Part shown: positions 23,040 through 34,390 of the stretch, in pieces
Layout of the letters: the number at the start of each line of letters is the position of its first letter
Numbering within the stretch: the first letter of the stretch is position 1
Source: Anticarsia gemmatalis
Taxonomy: Eukaryota > Arthropoda > Insecta > Lepidoptera > Erebidae
NCBI RefSeq assembly: GCF_050436995.1
Contig: NC_134747.1
Location: 6,083,501-6,147,500, forward strand
Direction: 5' to 3'
Length of the DNA stretch: 64,000 bases
Position numbers and translations under genes: made by a program
The notes under the pieces: model-generated
What the model was told of the DNA's origin: nothing
Seen by the model: only the letters and a program-made list of their open reading frames with translations
The model's database searches: none

Positions 23040-23696
23040 GGAAAGCCGTATTTTTTTCATAATTCAACATATTTTCCTATGGGAATGTTGTTCAGTTTCA
23101 TGGGCTAAACACCCTTACCCACCCTATACCCCCTCCCGTTATGTCTCATATAGTAGATACATATTTACACCTATTTATTTTATTTTCTACAGAAATAATA
23201 ATTTAATTCATTAACTGCAAATATAACCTTGTAATCTTATACATATATATGGGATTACAAAGTTATTGTTGCAGTTAGTGTATTTAGAAAACTTGACCGA
23301 AATTAGAAAATATTGAATTTTTCCCATGATTAAGACACTAAACCCTATTTGTATTCTAAATTTTAAGCTTCTAAGTCTGCTAGAAGTACCTTAGACTTTT
23401 GATGATCGGTGAGTCAGTGAGTCAGTGAATCAGTGAGTGACAAAATTCAAAATTTTAACAAGTTGTCATTCTTAAACTACTGGTTCAAATTGGCTGAAAT
23501 TTTAAATATACCGTGTTTATACAATGACTGATTAGTTGCTGAAAATCCAGGCTTCTTGTTTTATCCACTACGAAATTATAGGGGTGTCAAAAATAGCCCG
23601 AATTGCTTCGAGAAAAGGATGTTACGGCCGTGCCGCTTTTTTTTTGCTCGACTTGCGGGGGCACTTCCGTGCCCCCAGATACTTTATAAATTCTAA
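23040..23696 (+). mobile_element. Probable non-autonomous Helitron-like unit
   Basis: Three features support a repeat here. An inverted pair with 25-base arms at 23213-23237 and 23252-23276 matches at 21 of 25 positions. A GTGAGTCA minisatellite lies at 23409-23440. Near the right end, a GC hairpin with arms GGGGGCAC/GTGCCCCC and loop TTCC (23657-23676) is followed 16 bases later by CTAA (23693-23696). A 3' hairpin followed by CTRR is the Helitron signature. The left border is uncertain. A short related fragment (gggatgttgttcgtttcatgg) recurs at about 23990-24010. Confidence 0.45.
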
Positions 23697-24174
23697 ATAA
23701 GTATTAAACAAGCTGTCTTTGCTTGGGACGAGTGGAAAGTAATAATCAATTGCTAAATTACCTTTTCTTCTTCTTTAAAACGTTCTAACAATTTACATAA
23801 GTATAATATTAAAGTAGTTAAAACACTGTAAAAGTGGGTAGATATCGTTAATGGTTTCCTATTTTAACGTTCGTTTGAAACCTTAGTTTATCTCGCAATA
23901 TCGGATGGCTAATTACCTTCATTTCATACGTATCGGTAATTAGATCACCGCATATTGTTAGACTATGGCCCCCGGGACTCTCATGGCCGGGATGTTGTTC
24001 GTTTCATGGTAAACGCGGCACATAATCTTTATTGTAGCTGTTTTTTTTTGTAATAGTAGGTTTTTTATGAAATAATATTTTTACTCACTTAATAACTTTA
24101 GTAACGACACTTGAAATGCAAAAGTCTACTTTAATATTTTTAGACTCTAATCTAGAAGATCTATTTTACATTCA

Positions 24175-24290
24175 GAAGGGCGATTTTCTTTTACTATCAA
24201 CTAAAAACTATCGACAATCGGCTAGCAGTCAACAAATTTCGTATGAAAATATAAACAGTGCCTTTAGCGGGTGCCGGAACTAAACATAAT
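24175..24290 (+). repeat. MITE-like family, fragment 1
   Basis: It shares ttactatcaac…cggctag…tatgaaaat… and then the core ctttagcgggtgccgg with fragments at 29985, 30930 (opposite strand) and 52700. The consensus core across copies is GCGCCTCTAGCGGGTGCCG. It is divergent and partial; element ends are not defined. Confidence 0.5.
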
Positions 24291-25375
24291 CCAAAGAAAA
24301 AATATAAAGTGTTAGAATTATTTTGACCGAGTTTTATGTGTGTGCTACGAATATTCAAAAAACGGATATTCGACCGACTAAAATGGTGGCTGAAAAGAGC
24401 TTAATTAAAACACAACTCTGCAAAGAATAAAGCTTTTAACGTCTATTACTGAAACTCAATACACGGTGCAATAAAGTGTCAATGGCTACCAAGTTTCGTG
24501 GTTTAGCCGTGGTCATTGGCTACCGGCTCCACGTCATACAACTTTTGTTTGAAATTGCTTCGAAAGCAAAACTTTTCGCGATAATTATTTCAAGAGCTTT
24601 TGCACGACTTGTTCCTAATAGCCTTGTCCTTGCAGAAAGCTTTGAATACATCATGACGTTCAGACAAAAATTTTGAGGAACAAATATAAATTCATATTTT
24701 ACGTAATTTTGCGTAAATATATTGAAATACGCTGATAATAGCTATACCATTATAAGGACTAGACCAAAATTCACGTACTTTTAAAAATTTTAACATTAGG
24801 AAAACCATAATCTACTTATTTCTTTTGATATACTCAACAACGCTTTTTTACCACACGGTCATATTGTATCGTTCACCGAAGCACAAGCTGCGCCAAAGGT
24901 AAAATTCTGGAAGTAAAGTCTTTCCCGGATGTACATATTTATTAAAGACGATATTACGATACTAATATTATAGTAACTTATTCACTATCCATAAAATATA
25001 ATACAGAATCTTGAGAGCTCACAACCTCGACGTGATTTTACTGCACTTTAAACTTCATAGTAATGAAATTCAATACTTAAAGAGAATCTTAACCGCAATC
25101 CGTTTAATATGTTGCAACGAACCAGTCGTCCACTTGAACAACGTTGTCAACATTATGACCCGAGGATTGAACACGCTATAAAAATGAACTGCCTTTAAAA
25201 CGACATTCACGCGTATTGCCTTATTGAAAGTATATTACGGAGGGAACGTTTATAACCGATCGTACATGCCGATTATGATGTGGATGGAATATGGTTTATT
25301 AGTAAATAGTGTCGTTATAGTTTTCTTTTAGTAACTTATTAGTAAAGCTTGACACCTTCACACCAGAATGGTATC
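24291..25375. other. Unique AT-rich DNA, no gene seen
   Basis: The 66-codon frame at 24476-24676 has no recognised motif or splice context. No repeats were recognised. Confidence 0.4.
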
Positions 25376-25460
25376 AGACTGCCGGAGATAGGCAACAGTG
25401 GAAAACTATGGGGAGGCTTATGCCCAGCAGTGAGACGACACAGGCTTACAATAATAATAA
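25376..25460 (+). mobile_element. LINE 3' end with AAT microsatellite tail
   Basis: The words ggggaggcttatgcccagca and then gtgagacgacacaggct match the very common lepidopteran non-LTR retrotransposon 3' end. It finishes in (aat)n at about 25450-25463, as these elements do. It is 5'-truncated. The clade (RTE- or CR1-like) cannot be fixed from this piece. Confidence 0.65.
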
Positions 25461-25541
25461 TAAATTAATAGAGCAGTGTTAGACAGTTCGAAACCAAGGC
25501 CACATTGCCTTTTCGGAGTCATGTGTGTATTAGACATTTTT

Positions 25542-25718
25542 ATCACTTCTTCGAACGGTGAAGGAAAACATCATGATGCAACCTTGCATTCGGAGCGTTC
25601 TTACCGACAGTTTTTAAAAGAATTCCAAGTCCACAACCTGGCTAGAGTGCTAAAGTCAAGATCTGACTCCTCCCTTATTTTTGGAGGAAACCATACTCAG
25701 CGGTAGGACTAAAATGGT
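25542..25718 (+). mobile_element. LINE-derived fragment ('ggtgaaggaaaacatc' type)
   Basis: It starts tcacttcttcgaacggtgaa, followed by ggaaaacatcatgatgcaa. About 130 bases on it ends with ccatactcagcggtaggact. This order, with its spacing, is that of a widespread lepidopteran LINE/SINE 3' region. The 76-codon frame that crosses it is an accident of the repeat. Confidence 0.6.
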
Positions 25719-27611
25719 AAAAAGGGTGGGTCAAATTGATTTATTTTAACTTTTAGTAAGTAAGTAGAGTGTACACTTCTTATTATTTACGTGAACATCT
25801 CGCCTCTGTCGTCCCCGTGCTATGTGGTGTTATTTGTATGAGGAGCACAAGTACAAATAGGTTTTCAAAATCTTCCCAAAAAGTACACTGAAATAAAGGG
25901 TAAGAACTACATAATTTTCAAGGAAATAACTAAGTTCTTTCCGAGAAGAAAAAGATCGCTTGGAAAATTACGTAACTCCGAATTTACGTAAGCGCGTTTG
26001 TTTAAGTTGGGTTTGGTTGGTTTTTGGGGATTTTGAATTTATTGTTACTCTGTAAATACTTATCTTAATATAAGGACACTTCTTGTCCAACCTCATTCAA
26101 TAATGGACTTACACTTGCATAATCAACATCTGATATAAACGTCAGTTAATTTTCGTGTCCTCTAATTCATTGCTGAAGTATGATTTCAAGGAAAATTTTG
26201 TCTGTTTATAATATTTACAGTATTTGATAGTAACGGGTTAATTTTTTATCTGAATCTGTGCTCTATTATTGATCGGGAAAGAACTCCCCCACCGATCTCT
26301 TTCCTTGGTTCATCTGCCTACTTACTATCCACATAGTGCGAACATCATGTCTTAAAATAAGCTAACATTATCTACAAAGTATTCAACTATTTCATACGTC
26401 AAAATACAAGTCATACAAAAAGGTGAACATTCAGACGTCAATAGTCAACCACACTCCAGACTTATGTTTCAAGTTATTCACTAAGTAATGATACTCAGGC
26501 GTTTACTCCACTCATTTATGAGTACAGTATAAGACTAAGAGCTCTTTCATTAAGTACTACTTGAGAAACGTAACTACTTACTAACACTGGTTAAGCCGTA
26601 GCTAAGCTTCCAATTACTAAATATTTTTACTCATATTTTTTTACTCCATAAATCTGAACTTACGATTACGGCTTTTTCTGCGCTTTTAAAGATTTATGTT
26701 GTTTTTAGACTGAAATTACTGCGTTGCTATTCTGTAGTTATAAACTTTGAGTATTTTTTATCAAATTTTACGAAAAGTTATATTAAATTATCTTTAATTA
26801 CTATTTAGTATGACTTTCAGAAGAGATAACAATTATTTTTCTTAAGCTACTATGATTTAATTAACATTTAAACCGAATATTTTCTGTTCGTATACAAGCT
26901 AAACTGTTATAAAATGCTACGTTTAGGAATATTCAGATATGCATATTTCTTCAAGACGTTTCCTTGCTGTCATTTTAATGCAAAAAACACATGTTTATCT
27001 ATTTTCATAAAATAAAACAACCGTTCGGAAAACACAGGTATGCAAAATACCTCCCAATGTTTTCCTTCAACGTACACAATACAAAATTGAATATAATACA
27101 CAGCCGGCACACTGCCTTTTCCTGGTTAGATAAAATTTTCACAGTACAATTTATAGGGCGGATCGCCTTATTTATCTCTTAAAGCTTCGACCAAAGAGAA
27201 CGGAGAAATCTCTTAATGGTCATGAACTTTGAAAGTATGAGGCGGGGACTACCCCAGAGAGCTATGATTCAGCGCCTGGATATCATTACATTAGATAATC
27301 CGAGTCTGGTTATAACGCCGACTCTATATTTAGATGAAGCCAAGGGTGTAGGCGGCCGTAGGTACCCAAGTGTTTATGATGTCGATAGCAACGTTATGGG
27401 ATAAAGTAAATGTCATGGGACACTATCAGACACGTCTCCAATATTCTCGCAGATAGAGTGAAGGGTTTTTAACCGATTTCGAAAAGGAAAGGGTTTATTT
27501 TGACTGTTTCTACGTTGTAAGGATCTTGTAATATGATTGGATGTACCCAGCATGGTATATGTTTGAATAATATCTACCTATTTACTTAATATACGACAAA
27601 TAAGATTATGT
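25719..27611. other. AT-rich DNA, no gene seen
   Basis: The frame at 27216-27404 (+) looks mildly protein-like (…QRLDIITLDNPSLV…) but no family or splice support was found. The rest is AT-rich and featureless. Confidence 0.35.
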
Positions 27612-27662
27612 TTCGTCTCTGCCTACCTCTATTGGAAGAAGGCACAATTTTATGTATGTACA
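27612..27662 (+). repeat. SINE/LINE-like 3' tail, copy 2
   Basis: Ctctgcctacctctattgg followed by aagaaggcacaattttatg and TGTA repeats. It is the same family and orientation as 16490 and 47650. Confidence 0.65.
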
Positions 27663-29221
27663 AGATTGTTTCTTATTTATAAATGTACCAGATATTTATA
27701 CTATAAGATTACCATATATTTATAACTGCCTATTTTTGGTCTATGTGAACAATTTTCCAAAGATAAAAAGTATCCAGTGTCATATGTGTTAATCCAGGTT
27801 ATAAACTATCCGTGTACAAAATTTTATGCAAAACCTGTCATTGGTTTTTGCGTGAAAGCAAACATTCATCTACCAAACCTCACATACTTTAGCATTTTTA
27901 ATAACAGTAGGATCGGAATTGTATCTATATAGATAAAGCCGCCTATTGTACCTTATTAGGTACATTAGCGAAATTTCATTTTAAAAATAGGAAAGGTAAC
28001 TATTTTGGTAAAATGAACAGCAAAAATAAGACCTTACTTAGGCAGAGGGATGGATGTATAAAATACACCCATGTTTCGCTACTGACAATTTTAGTTTCAA
28101 CTAATGCATGGCGAGTCTATTATGATATTCAATTCAAGTCAAATAATTTTTTGATAACTACCGTTACTCGCTGCATTAATATACCTACATTTATTGTTAC
28201 GACTATCATAAGTCTCAATATTTGACCTAAATGAATAAATAATTTGATTTCGATTTTGATACCGGGAACGTTACCAAACTCTGGTCTTCGGGAATCAAAA
28301 ACGACATTTCAAGATCAGTAGTTGGATACATTAACATCCGCTCGACAGAAAGCATTCATTTCATAAAAGTATTGGATAAAAAGATCAATAAAAATAAGAA
28401 AATATTTCCCAATATTCTGTTATCGATATACGCATGTTAATACACGGTTCATTTTGTCGTCTATAACGAGCGATAGCCGCGCAAATTGCACAAATTGAGA
28501 GGCTCACACTACCAACTACCGCTGTAGCCAAACAAGTTTATCGCCTGATCATTTCGCTATTAACATACTTTTGACTGCCTCCTACTTATTGCTTCACTGT
28601 GGTTAACATTTTGGATTTTAACAGCCATTTTATGTGTACTTTTAAGCTTATAATATACAGAAGATTTAATAGAATATAATTTTAAAAGAAAACCCTATAT
28701 TTATAGCTCCATGACCACACCTTGTAAGATTGAAACAGAGCTCAGTTTATTTTTTTAAAACAAAAAATGTTTTATTCGGCTATCAATACCATAAAAACTG
28801 CATTTTTAATTCGGAATATCGAGACTACGATTTCGCGTTTTTTATTCGATTAAAATATTTATTTTTACCATTGCGAACAACTACAAACGCGCATTTACCA
28901 CACGTTTTTTAACGAAAGGCCAACATCATATTATGATTCCTCAATTATTACAATCGTAAAATCAATCGAATATAAAACAATTACTTAAAGTTTAAACCAT
29001 ATATACGTAGACGGAGAACACTTAGGTAGAGTGAGCCGCAATATGAAACCTCCTCAGCGTCTATTTCAGTTATTGACCACTCGTCTAGTCAATTGACGCT
29101 AAAACGCAATATCCTGCCTTGAGTGTTTGGAATTTTCCTTCATAACCCTCTATAACAATGTTAAAAGTATCAACTTTCATATGTTATGTGAAATAGTTTT
29201 TGATACACCGTTGTATAGTTC
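27663..29221. other. AT-rich DNA, no gene seen
   Basis: Frames at 28013-28225 and 28730-28912 carry no motif. A small dyad, tgtacct/aggtaca, lies at about 27948-27965. Confidence 0.4.
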
Positions 29222-29490
29222 AAAACCCCTATTAATTGAACACAAGTCCTTCAACTTTATGTAGATAGCTTTCAGTATTTTTCCGACTATTTATTGTTGA
29301 AAAAATCATGTTACTCAAAATCTGTTTAGGTTTCAAAGTTTTTGGTATATCATGGTTAAAACCCCAATTAATTTAACACAAGTCCTTCAACTTTATGTAG
29401 ATAGCTTTCAATATTTTTCCGACTATTTTATTGTTGAAAAAATCATGTTAATCAGAAACTGAATAAGTTTCAAATTCTTTGGTTTTATAA
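29222..29490. repeat. 136-bp tandem duplication
   Basis: Two consecutive units start with aaaacccc at 29222 and 29358 and share long blocks such as acaagtccttcaactttatg and ttgaaaaaatcatgtta. They have diverged at scattered bases and the last ~20 bases of each differ. A weaker third relative may precede at about 29160-29221. No element ends are seen. Confidence 0.85.
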
Positions 29491-29984
29491 TTTCGTAGAA
29501 TCCTTCTATACTAAAAAACAACAGCGCACCTTTAGTAGTTATTCTACGAATCAAAATATTTTCTTTGGACCGAACAAGTTGTTGTGATGTCTAAACGAAA
29601 AAGACCCATTTTATTATGATTTAATATGTCCTACGAGTTCGATGTGCCTATAATAATAATAATAATCAAGTACAATACAGTAAAACAATGACATTTCAAA
29701 ACGATATTACATTTCCATGTTGTCACATTTTGTTTCATAAGTTATAAGGCTTTGTTGTTATTTTCATATTTAAAATATATTTTATAACCGCTGTAAATAT
29801 TTTGGTCATAATTCCGAATAATGAATTCCATATTTAACCAATTGTTGTGGTGAAATGGTACGTAATAAAACAGATTAACAAATTATATTTACTAAAGTGA
29901 CTGATATCGCGGTAGACTTTAAAACATAACTGTAAATGACTGTTTAAATTATTATTAGGAACAAATACGGCAATTTTGTAAGAA

Positions 29985-30075
29985 AATCTAAACAGGACCT
30001 CTAACGGGCGCTGTAGAAACTATTTATCCACTACATTTTAAACGTCCAACTTTCGATACTTAGTAGTAGCGACTT
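29985..30075 (+). repeat. MITE-like family, fragment 2
   Basis: Gaaaatctaaacaggacctc, then taacgggcgctgtagaaac and ttaaacgtccaactttcg, match the core and right side of the family at 24175, 30930 and 52700. It is quite diverged. Confidence 0.4.
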
Positions 30076-30929
30076 TCGAGAATCCGCAAATTCAGAATGT
30101 TTTGTAATAGTTGTAAACTTGGACGTCATCATAACTATCGCGCCACACACGGAGTTATTAGTTATCTATTTATCTCTTAGATTCTTGTAACAGTCTTAAT
30201 TACTGTTGACCAAATAATTACTCAACAAAAAAATACAGAAGCTATATCAATGCTAGATTCCCTAGTAGTTTATCTGTATAATTATGCTATTACAGTCTGA
30301 ATGTAAATATAGACATTACACTATAATTATTTAACTTGTATCCATCATCATTGCAGTTATAAATAGCGCTCAGTCAATTATAGTGACGCACCGCATAAAT
30401 TAACCGTTTACGTCCGTACTCAGAATGTTTAGCAATGCTAAGGACTCGCTAATGTTCGTTTATGGTATGATGAGAAGTCATAAAACGATATTGCAGTTTG
30501 ATAGGCCGCCGGGCGTACGAATGCCATACGGACGCCACCGGATTGCCTCTTAAATGCATTATTACTTATCTACTGCCGCCCCTGGCTATCTACCGCACGA
30601 TACAATTAGTACAGTCCGTTCTCAATAAGTGGCTATAAAGTAAAACTGTTGGTCATTTAGCATCACTGATACCGGGTTATGTATTAATGATGTGCGTTTA
30701 AATAAATTGGATTCTGAAGTTGGGTTTCATTACGAGTCTGGGTCTTAAGGGGTGGCAAGCAAATTTCCTGATGGAGAAATGTAGAAGACATTTTCTGGTT
30801 AGTAATTACAAATTGCTGGTACAAAAATGAGTGGAAGTGTGATATATTTATTGTATGCAAGGAAATGGTAAAAGTAAGTATATCGACAAAAACTGAAAAC
30901 TGTAGCGCGAATAAGTACAGAGGTTATTA
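30076..30929. other. Unique DNA with a GC-richer pocket
   Basis: No gene is seen. At about 30490-30600 a CpG-containing, non-repetitive stretch (ggccgccgggcgtacg, gacgccaccggattgcc) could be regulatory; the evidence is composition only. Confidence 0.3.
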
Positions 30930-31080
30930 GCAATAATAGAGAGTTTGACATTTAAAATGAATTGCAAGTTTGGTTCTTACGGCACCCGCTAGAGGCGCTG
31001 ATCAGATTTTCATACAAATTCCTAGATAACTAGCCGGTTGTTGATAGTAATTAGATAGTGATAGATAATCGCGCTACGGG
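30930..31080 (-). repeat. MITE-like family, fragment 3 (best copy)
   Basis: On the minus strand it reads …cgattatctatcac…actatcaac…cggctag…atttgtatgaaaatctgatc and then the core agcgcctctagcgggtgccg, ending in ttaaatgtcaaactctc. It is the longest of the four related pieces. Confidence 0.55.
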
Positions 31081-31551
31081 AAAAATGTGTAATCTTTAAA
31101 ATATATAGTTTTTCTTTGTTACATATACTTACGTGATACAATTAATGTAACGATCGTACTTACTTAATTGGTGTCTCTCTCAATAGGTCTCATTAGTGGT
31201 CGAACTAAATCAAAAGCCGAACGAGGAAGGAGATTAAAAATCGCTTTTAAAAAGCTCTATATCGGGAACTACAAGAAACATGGAAGGATTTTATAAAGGT
31301 TTCATTTTGCGAAGGAGTACTGAAAATATGTGGTCAAGTTGTTTTATATTTTAGGCAAATATCAAGTAGAGTCCTTTGAGTTTTTAATATAGGTTGATGA
31401 TTTAAAAATTAACGCGGTTTACAAAATTAATGGGTTTATTTATCACTTGTTTTTGCTTCCAAAGCTGGGTAGAGTCACAAAATTATTTGAAAATAGATTA
31501 CTTATCTTGCTTAAAAAATAAAACTTATTCCGTTTTTTAAAGGTTTTTCAT
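31081..31551. other. AT-rich left flank of the foldback element
   Basis: No coding sequence or repeat was recognised. Confidence 0.4.
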
Positions 31552-32045
31552 TGTATATGTTACTGTAAAAGCCCGAACTGTGGTAAATCCTAAGATTTTC
31601 CGGTAAAACCTAAGATTTACCAACTCTCAATGGTAAAAGTCCGAACAAGCCAGAGTTTAAAAACTATGTTACGATATATAAAAAAATCCTCCTTCATAAC
31701 TATGTTTATAACTATTTCACGGTATAATTATATACTGTGACATAGTTATAAAAAAGGAGTTTTGGGCATAGCGACATGGGTAGGTTAGGTTAGAAGGCTA
31801 AGGTGGGAGCGAGCGAAGCGAAGCTCCCACCTTAGCCTTCGTGGTTATTTTTTTTTAACCACCCAGAAGGAGGAGCCCCGCGAAGCGGGGCTCCGGCGAC
31901 ATCTCGATATCATCAAGTGAATATAGGTAAAAGTTCGAAATAAAAGAATTGTTCGGACTTTTACCATTGCGAGTTGGTAAATCTTAGGTTATACCGGAAA
32001 ATCTTAGGATTTACCACCGTTCGGGCTTTTACAGTAACATATACA
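31552..32045. mobile_element. Foldback/MITE-type element with 95-bp inverted arms
   Basis: Arms 31552-31646 and 31951-32045 are each 95 bases and complementary at 92 positions. The differences are at actg/acgg, aaaacc/ataacc and ctctc/ctcgc. The ends read TGTATATGTTACTGTAAAAG. Each arm has its own dyad centred on CCGG, flanked by GGTAAATC…GATTTACC. The core holds a near-palindrome (cacggtata/tatactgtg) and three consecutive GC-rich hairpins. No transposase is encoded, so it would be non-autonomous. A TA or other target duplication cannot be separated from the palindromic end. About 3% arm divergence suggests a fairly recent insertion. Confidence 0.8.
31793..31894. repeat. Three consecutive hairpins in the foldback core
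   Basis: H1 has 18-bp perfect arms (31793-31810 and 31823-31840) around a gagcgaagcgaa loop. H2 abuts it with gtggtta/taaccac (31841-31847, 31856-31862). H3 has 10-bp GC arms, ggagccccgc/gcggggctcc (31872-31881, 31885-31894), with a 3-nt loop. The loops of H1 and H3 share cgaagcg. A short TTAGG-like run (taggttaggttag) lies just before H1. Confidence 0.95.
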
Positions 32046-32920
32046 TTATTTCTTAAGCTCAAACAAACCTGTATTAATATCCAGGCGTCGACATATTCCT
32101 CTGTAGAGATGGGATTCGGCGGTTTTCATGTAATCCGTTAACTGGTCGTTTGCGAGACACAATAGATAAACGTACAAGTGCGAAGGGCTGGCGAACATAT
32201 GTCGTGTACCCACACATACATATATCGTAACTATAGCAATTAGCAAAGTGTAGATAACCCTAGCTTGAATCGTAACTTGTGTCTTTACGAGCCTCAATAA
32301 AATACAGTGCCTTTGTACATGTTATTCCAAATAACCGATTATAGCTTTCTTGTTAATAGTGAATTTGTTGAAACGATAGACTGCTTGTAATTTGAGAAAA
32401 TTATTCATGTTCATTTAGTTTAATAGCGGCAATATAAACCTTTACTAATACTCATGAGTAAGTTGCTCTATCTGTCTTTCTTGCTTTTACAAAACTCAGA
32501 TTAGAGTATAATTTGGTATGGGATAAAGCATATTTAGAGGAAGAACGATAATAATAATAATATGTTGTTTTTATTTCCTCAATGAATGCGTTCAAAAGCC
32601 TCAAAGCTTACATAAACGAATAATAATAAAAATAGATTCCTGGATTATTAATCTTTAAAGTTACATATTCTTATCGTTAGTACAAGTTCCTACGACAGTC
32701 ATAATTAATAGGTAATGCATTTTGAAATTACAACAACAGAGTTATTTTTGCTTGAAACATTAACTATTTGAACTTACAATCAATTTAAATTAAACCATTA
32801 AAAGTAAAACGCGTACAATCAAAACGTAGCAGCAGTGTGTGTACAAATTAATTAGTATTGTCATCTAACAGAGTAACAAGAGCAACGCGAGATTGAATAC
32901 CGCGCTTACTGTGATTAATA
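32046..32920. other. AT-rich DNA, no gene seen
   Basis: The 83-codon minus-strand frame (32046-32297) begins at the edge of the foldback element and has no motif. An (AAT)n tract lies at about 32549-32562. Confidence 0.4.
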
Positions 32921-33236
32921 CTTGATGAACTACCCGCCTCTGTTACACCCGCAAACTGTTCCTACACACACATATGCCTGCCTACGTATTTGTACAGAAT
33001 TATTGTAGAAAATACAGCTGTTAGATTATTTTCATAGTAATTTATTTGTGTTTGATTATTGTATTGGATCAGTCAATCGAATCTTATAAAATTCTTGTTT
33101 CACAAATATGCCTAGTTGGGTTAGATATTAACTTATGTTTTTAAATTAAAATGATGTTTTTTTAATTCTTGATGAACTCCCCGCCTCTGTTACACCCGCA
33201 AACTGTTCCTACACACACATATGTCTGCCTACACGT
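32921..33236. repeat. Direct duplication of about 72 bp, 247-bp spacing
   Basis: 32921-32993 and 33168-33236 are almost identical. Both contain cgcctctgttacacccgc followed by aaactgttcctacacacaca; they differ at actacc/actccc and gcc/gtc. The DNA between them is unrelated AT-rich sequence. This is either a segmental duplication or two pieces of one dispersed repeat. Confidence 0.85.
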
Positions 33237-33268
33237 ATGTGTATGTACGTGTATTTGTTTAGTATTAA

Positions 33269-33458
33269 TCTAATATACAAAATTCTCGCGTCACAGTTTT
33301 CGTTACCGTACTCCTCCAAAACGGCTTGACCGATTCTCACGAAATTTTGTGAGCATATTGAGTACGACTGAGAATCGGCCAACATCTATTTTTCATGCCC
33401 CTAAGTGACACTTTTTTTTTATTTTTATGGCAAAACAACGTTTGCCGGTTCAGCTAGT
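33269..33458 (+). mobile_element. Helitron-like non-autonomous element ('aattctcgcgtcacag' type)
   Basis: It starts TCTAATATACAAAATTCTCG and contains ccaaaacggcttgaccgatt and gagaatcggccaacatc. It ends gccggttcagctagt. I recognise this as a common lepidopteran short element with a TC…CTAGT layout. No protein is encoded. It lies 390 bases before a second element of the same general type. Confidence 0.7.
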
Positions 33459-33847
33459 TGTAATACAAAAATTTACGCCAATTTTAATCCGTCATGTAAA
33501 TTGAAATCCTTTTTCAACAAACAACAAATACTAAAATATAAATAGTAACATAATAAGGAGCTTTGGGAGTATTATCTAAACTTCGATGCAATGGTGACTA
33601 TAATTGTTGTTTTTGGTTTAGTCATTCTTATCCAAATTATAGTAAAAAATAAGCCGACCGACATTGTTTTCATGTACGGAAACAATTTAGGCAATGTTAC
33701 TTTTTATTAACGAGGTAGTAGACAAATCACAGCATCTTATTGAAACATAACATGGTAATGAAAATTAGGGAACTACAAATATAAATATATTGTTGCTTTA
33801 TGCGTCCTATTGAAGATAATTTTACAATTTATTAACACATTTCTAAA

Positions 33848-34057
33848 TCCATACTAATATTATAAATGCGAAAGTAACTCTGTCTGTCTGTCTGTCTGCT
33901 ACTCAATCACGCCTAAACTACTCAACCAATTTTCATGAAATTTGATATGGAGATATTTTGATACCCGAGAAAGGACATAGGCTACTTTTTACCCCGGGAA
34001 AATGACGCATTCCCATGGGAAAATTCAGGTGGCGGACGAAGTCGCGGGTCAGCTAGT
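33848..34057 (+). mobile_element. Lep1-like Helitron-type element
   Basis: It starts TCCATACTAATATTATAAAT, has a (CTGT)n run at about 33880-33900, then caaccaattttcatgaaat, and ends gtcgcgggtcagctagt. This order is typical of the lepidopteran Lep1/Helitron-like family. It is non-coding. The CTAGT end followed by A-T rich host DNA fits insertion between A and T. Confidence 0.75.
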
Positions 34058-34390
34058 AATTACATAAAAACATAATTACATTAAACATCTTATCACAGCC
34101 AAATTACAATTCTATTCCGTAGCAAACTCTCTACGTATTATATGTTATCGGAAAACTACTGGTCATATAAGAGAACAGGTTCGATATCTGCTTTCCATAC
34201 ACATTACCTACTAACAGTATTTCCAAGAATATCGGACTTTTCTCGTTTAACCTTATTCTACTAAATGTCAGTTCTGCAAAATGAACGCATTGATTTTAAG
34301 CATCTCTCGAAACCGTTTGGATTATGCCATAATTCATACGAAATTTTGGCACAATGTGTAAAGTGATAATCATTGAGGTTAATTTTGCTT

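Noticed and set aside
25476..25706. 76-codon frame
   Set aside because: It is the translation of a non-coding LINE-derived 3' fragment.
27216..27404. 62-codon protein-like frame
   Set aside because: No recognised family, no acceptor or donor with consistent phase and no conservation evidence available.
31780..31793. TTAGG-like telomeric repeat
   Set aside because: Only about two and a half units, inside the foldback element; not a telomeric array.
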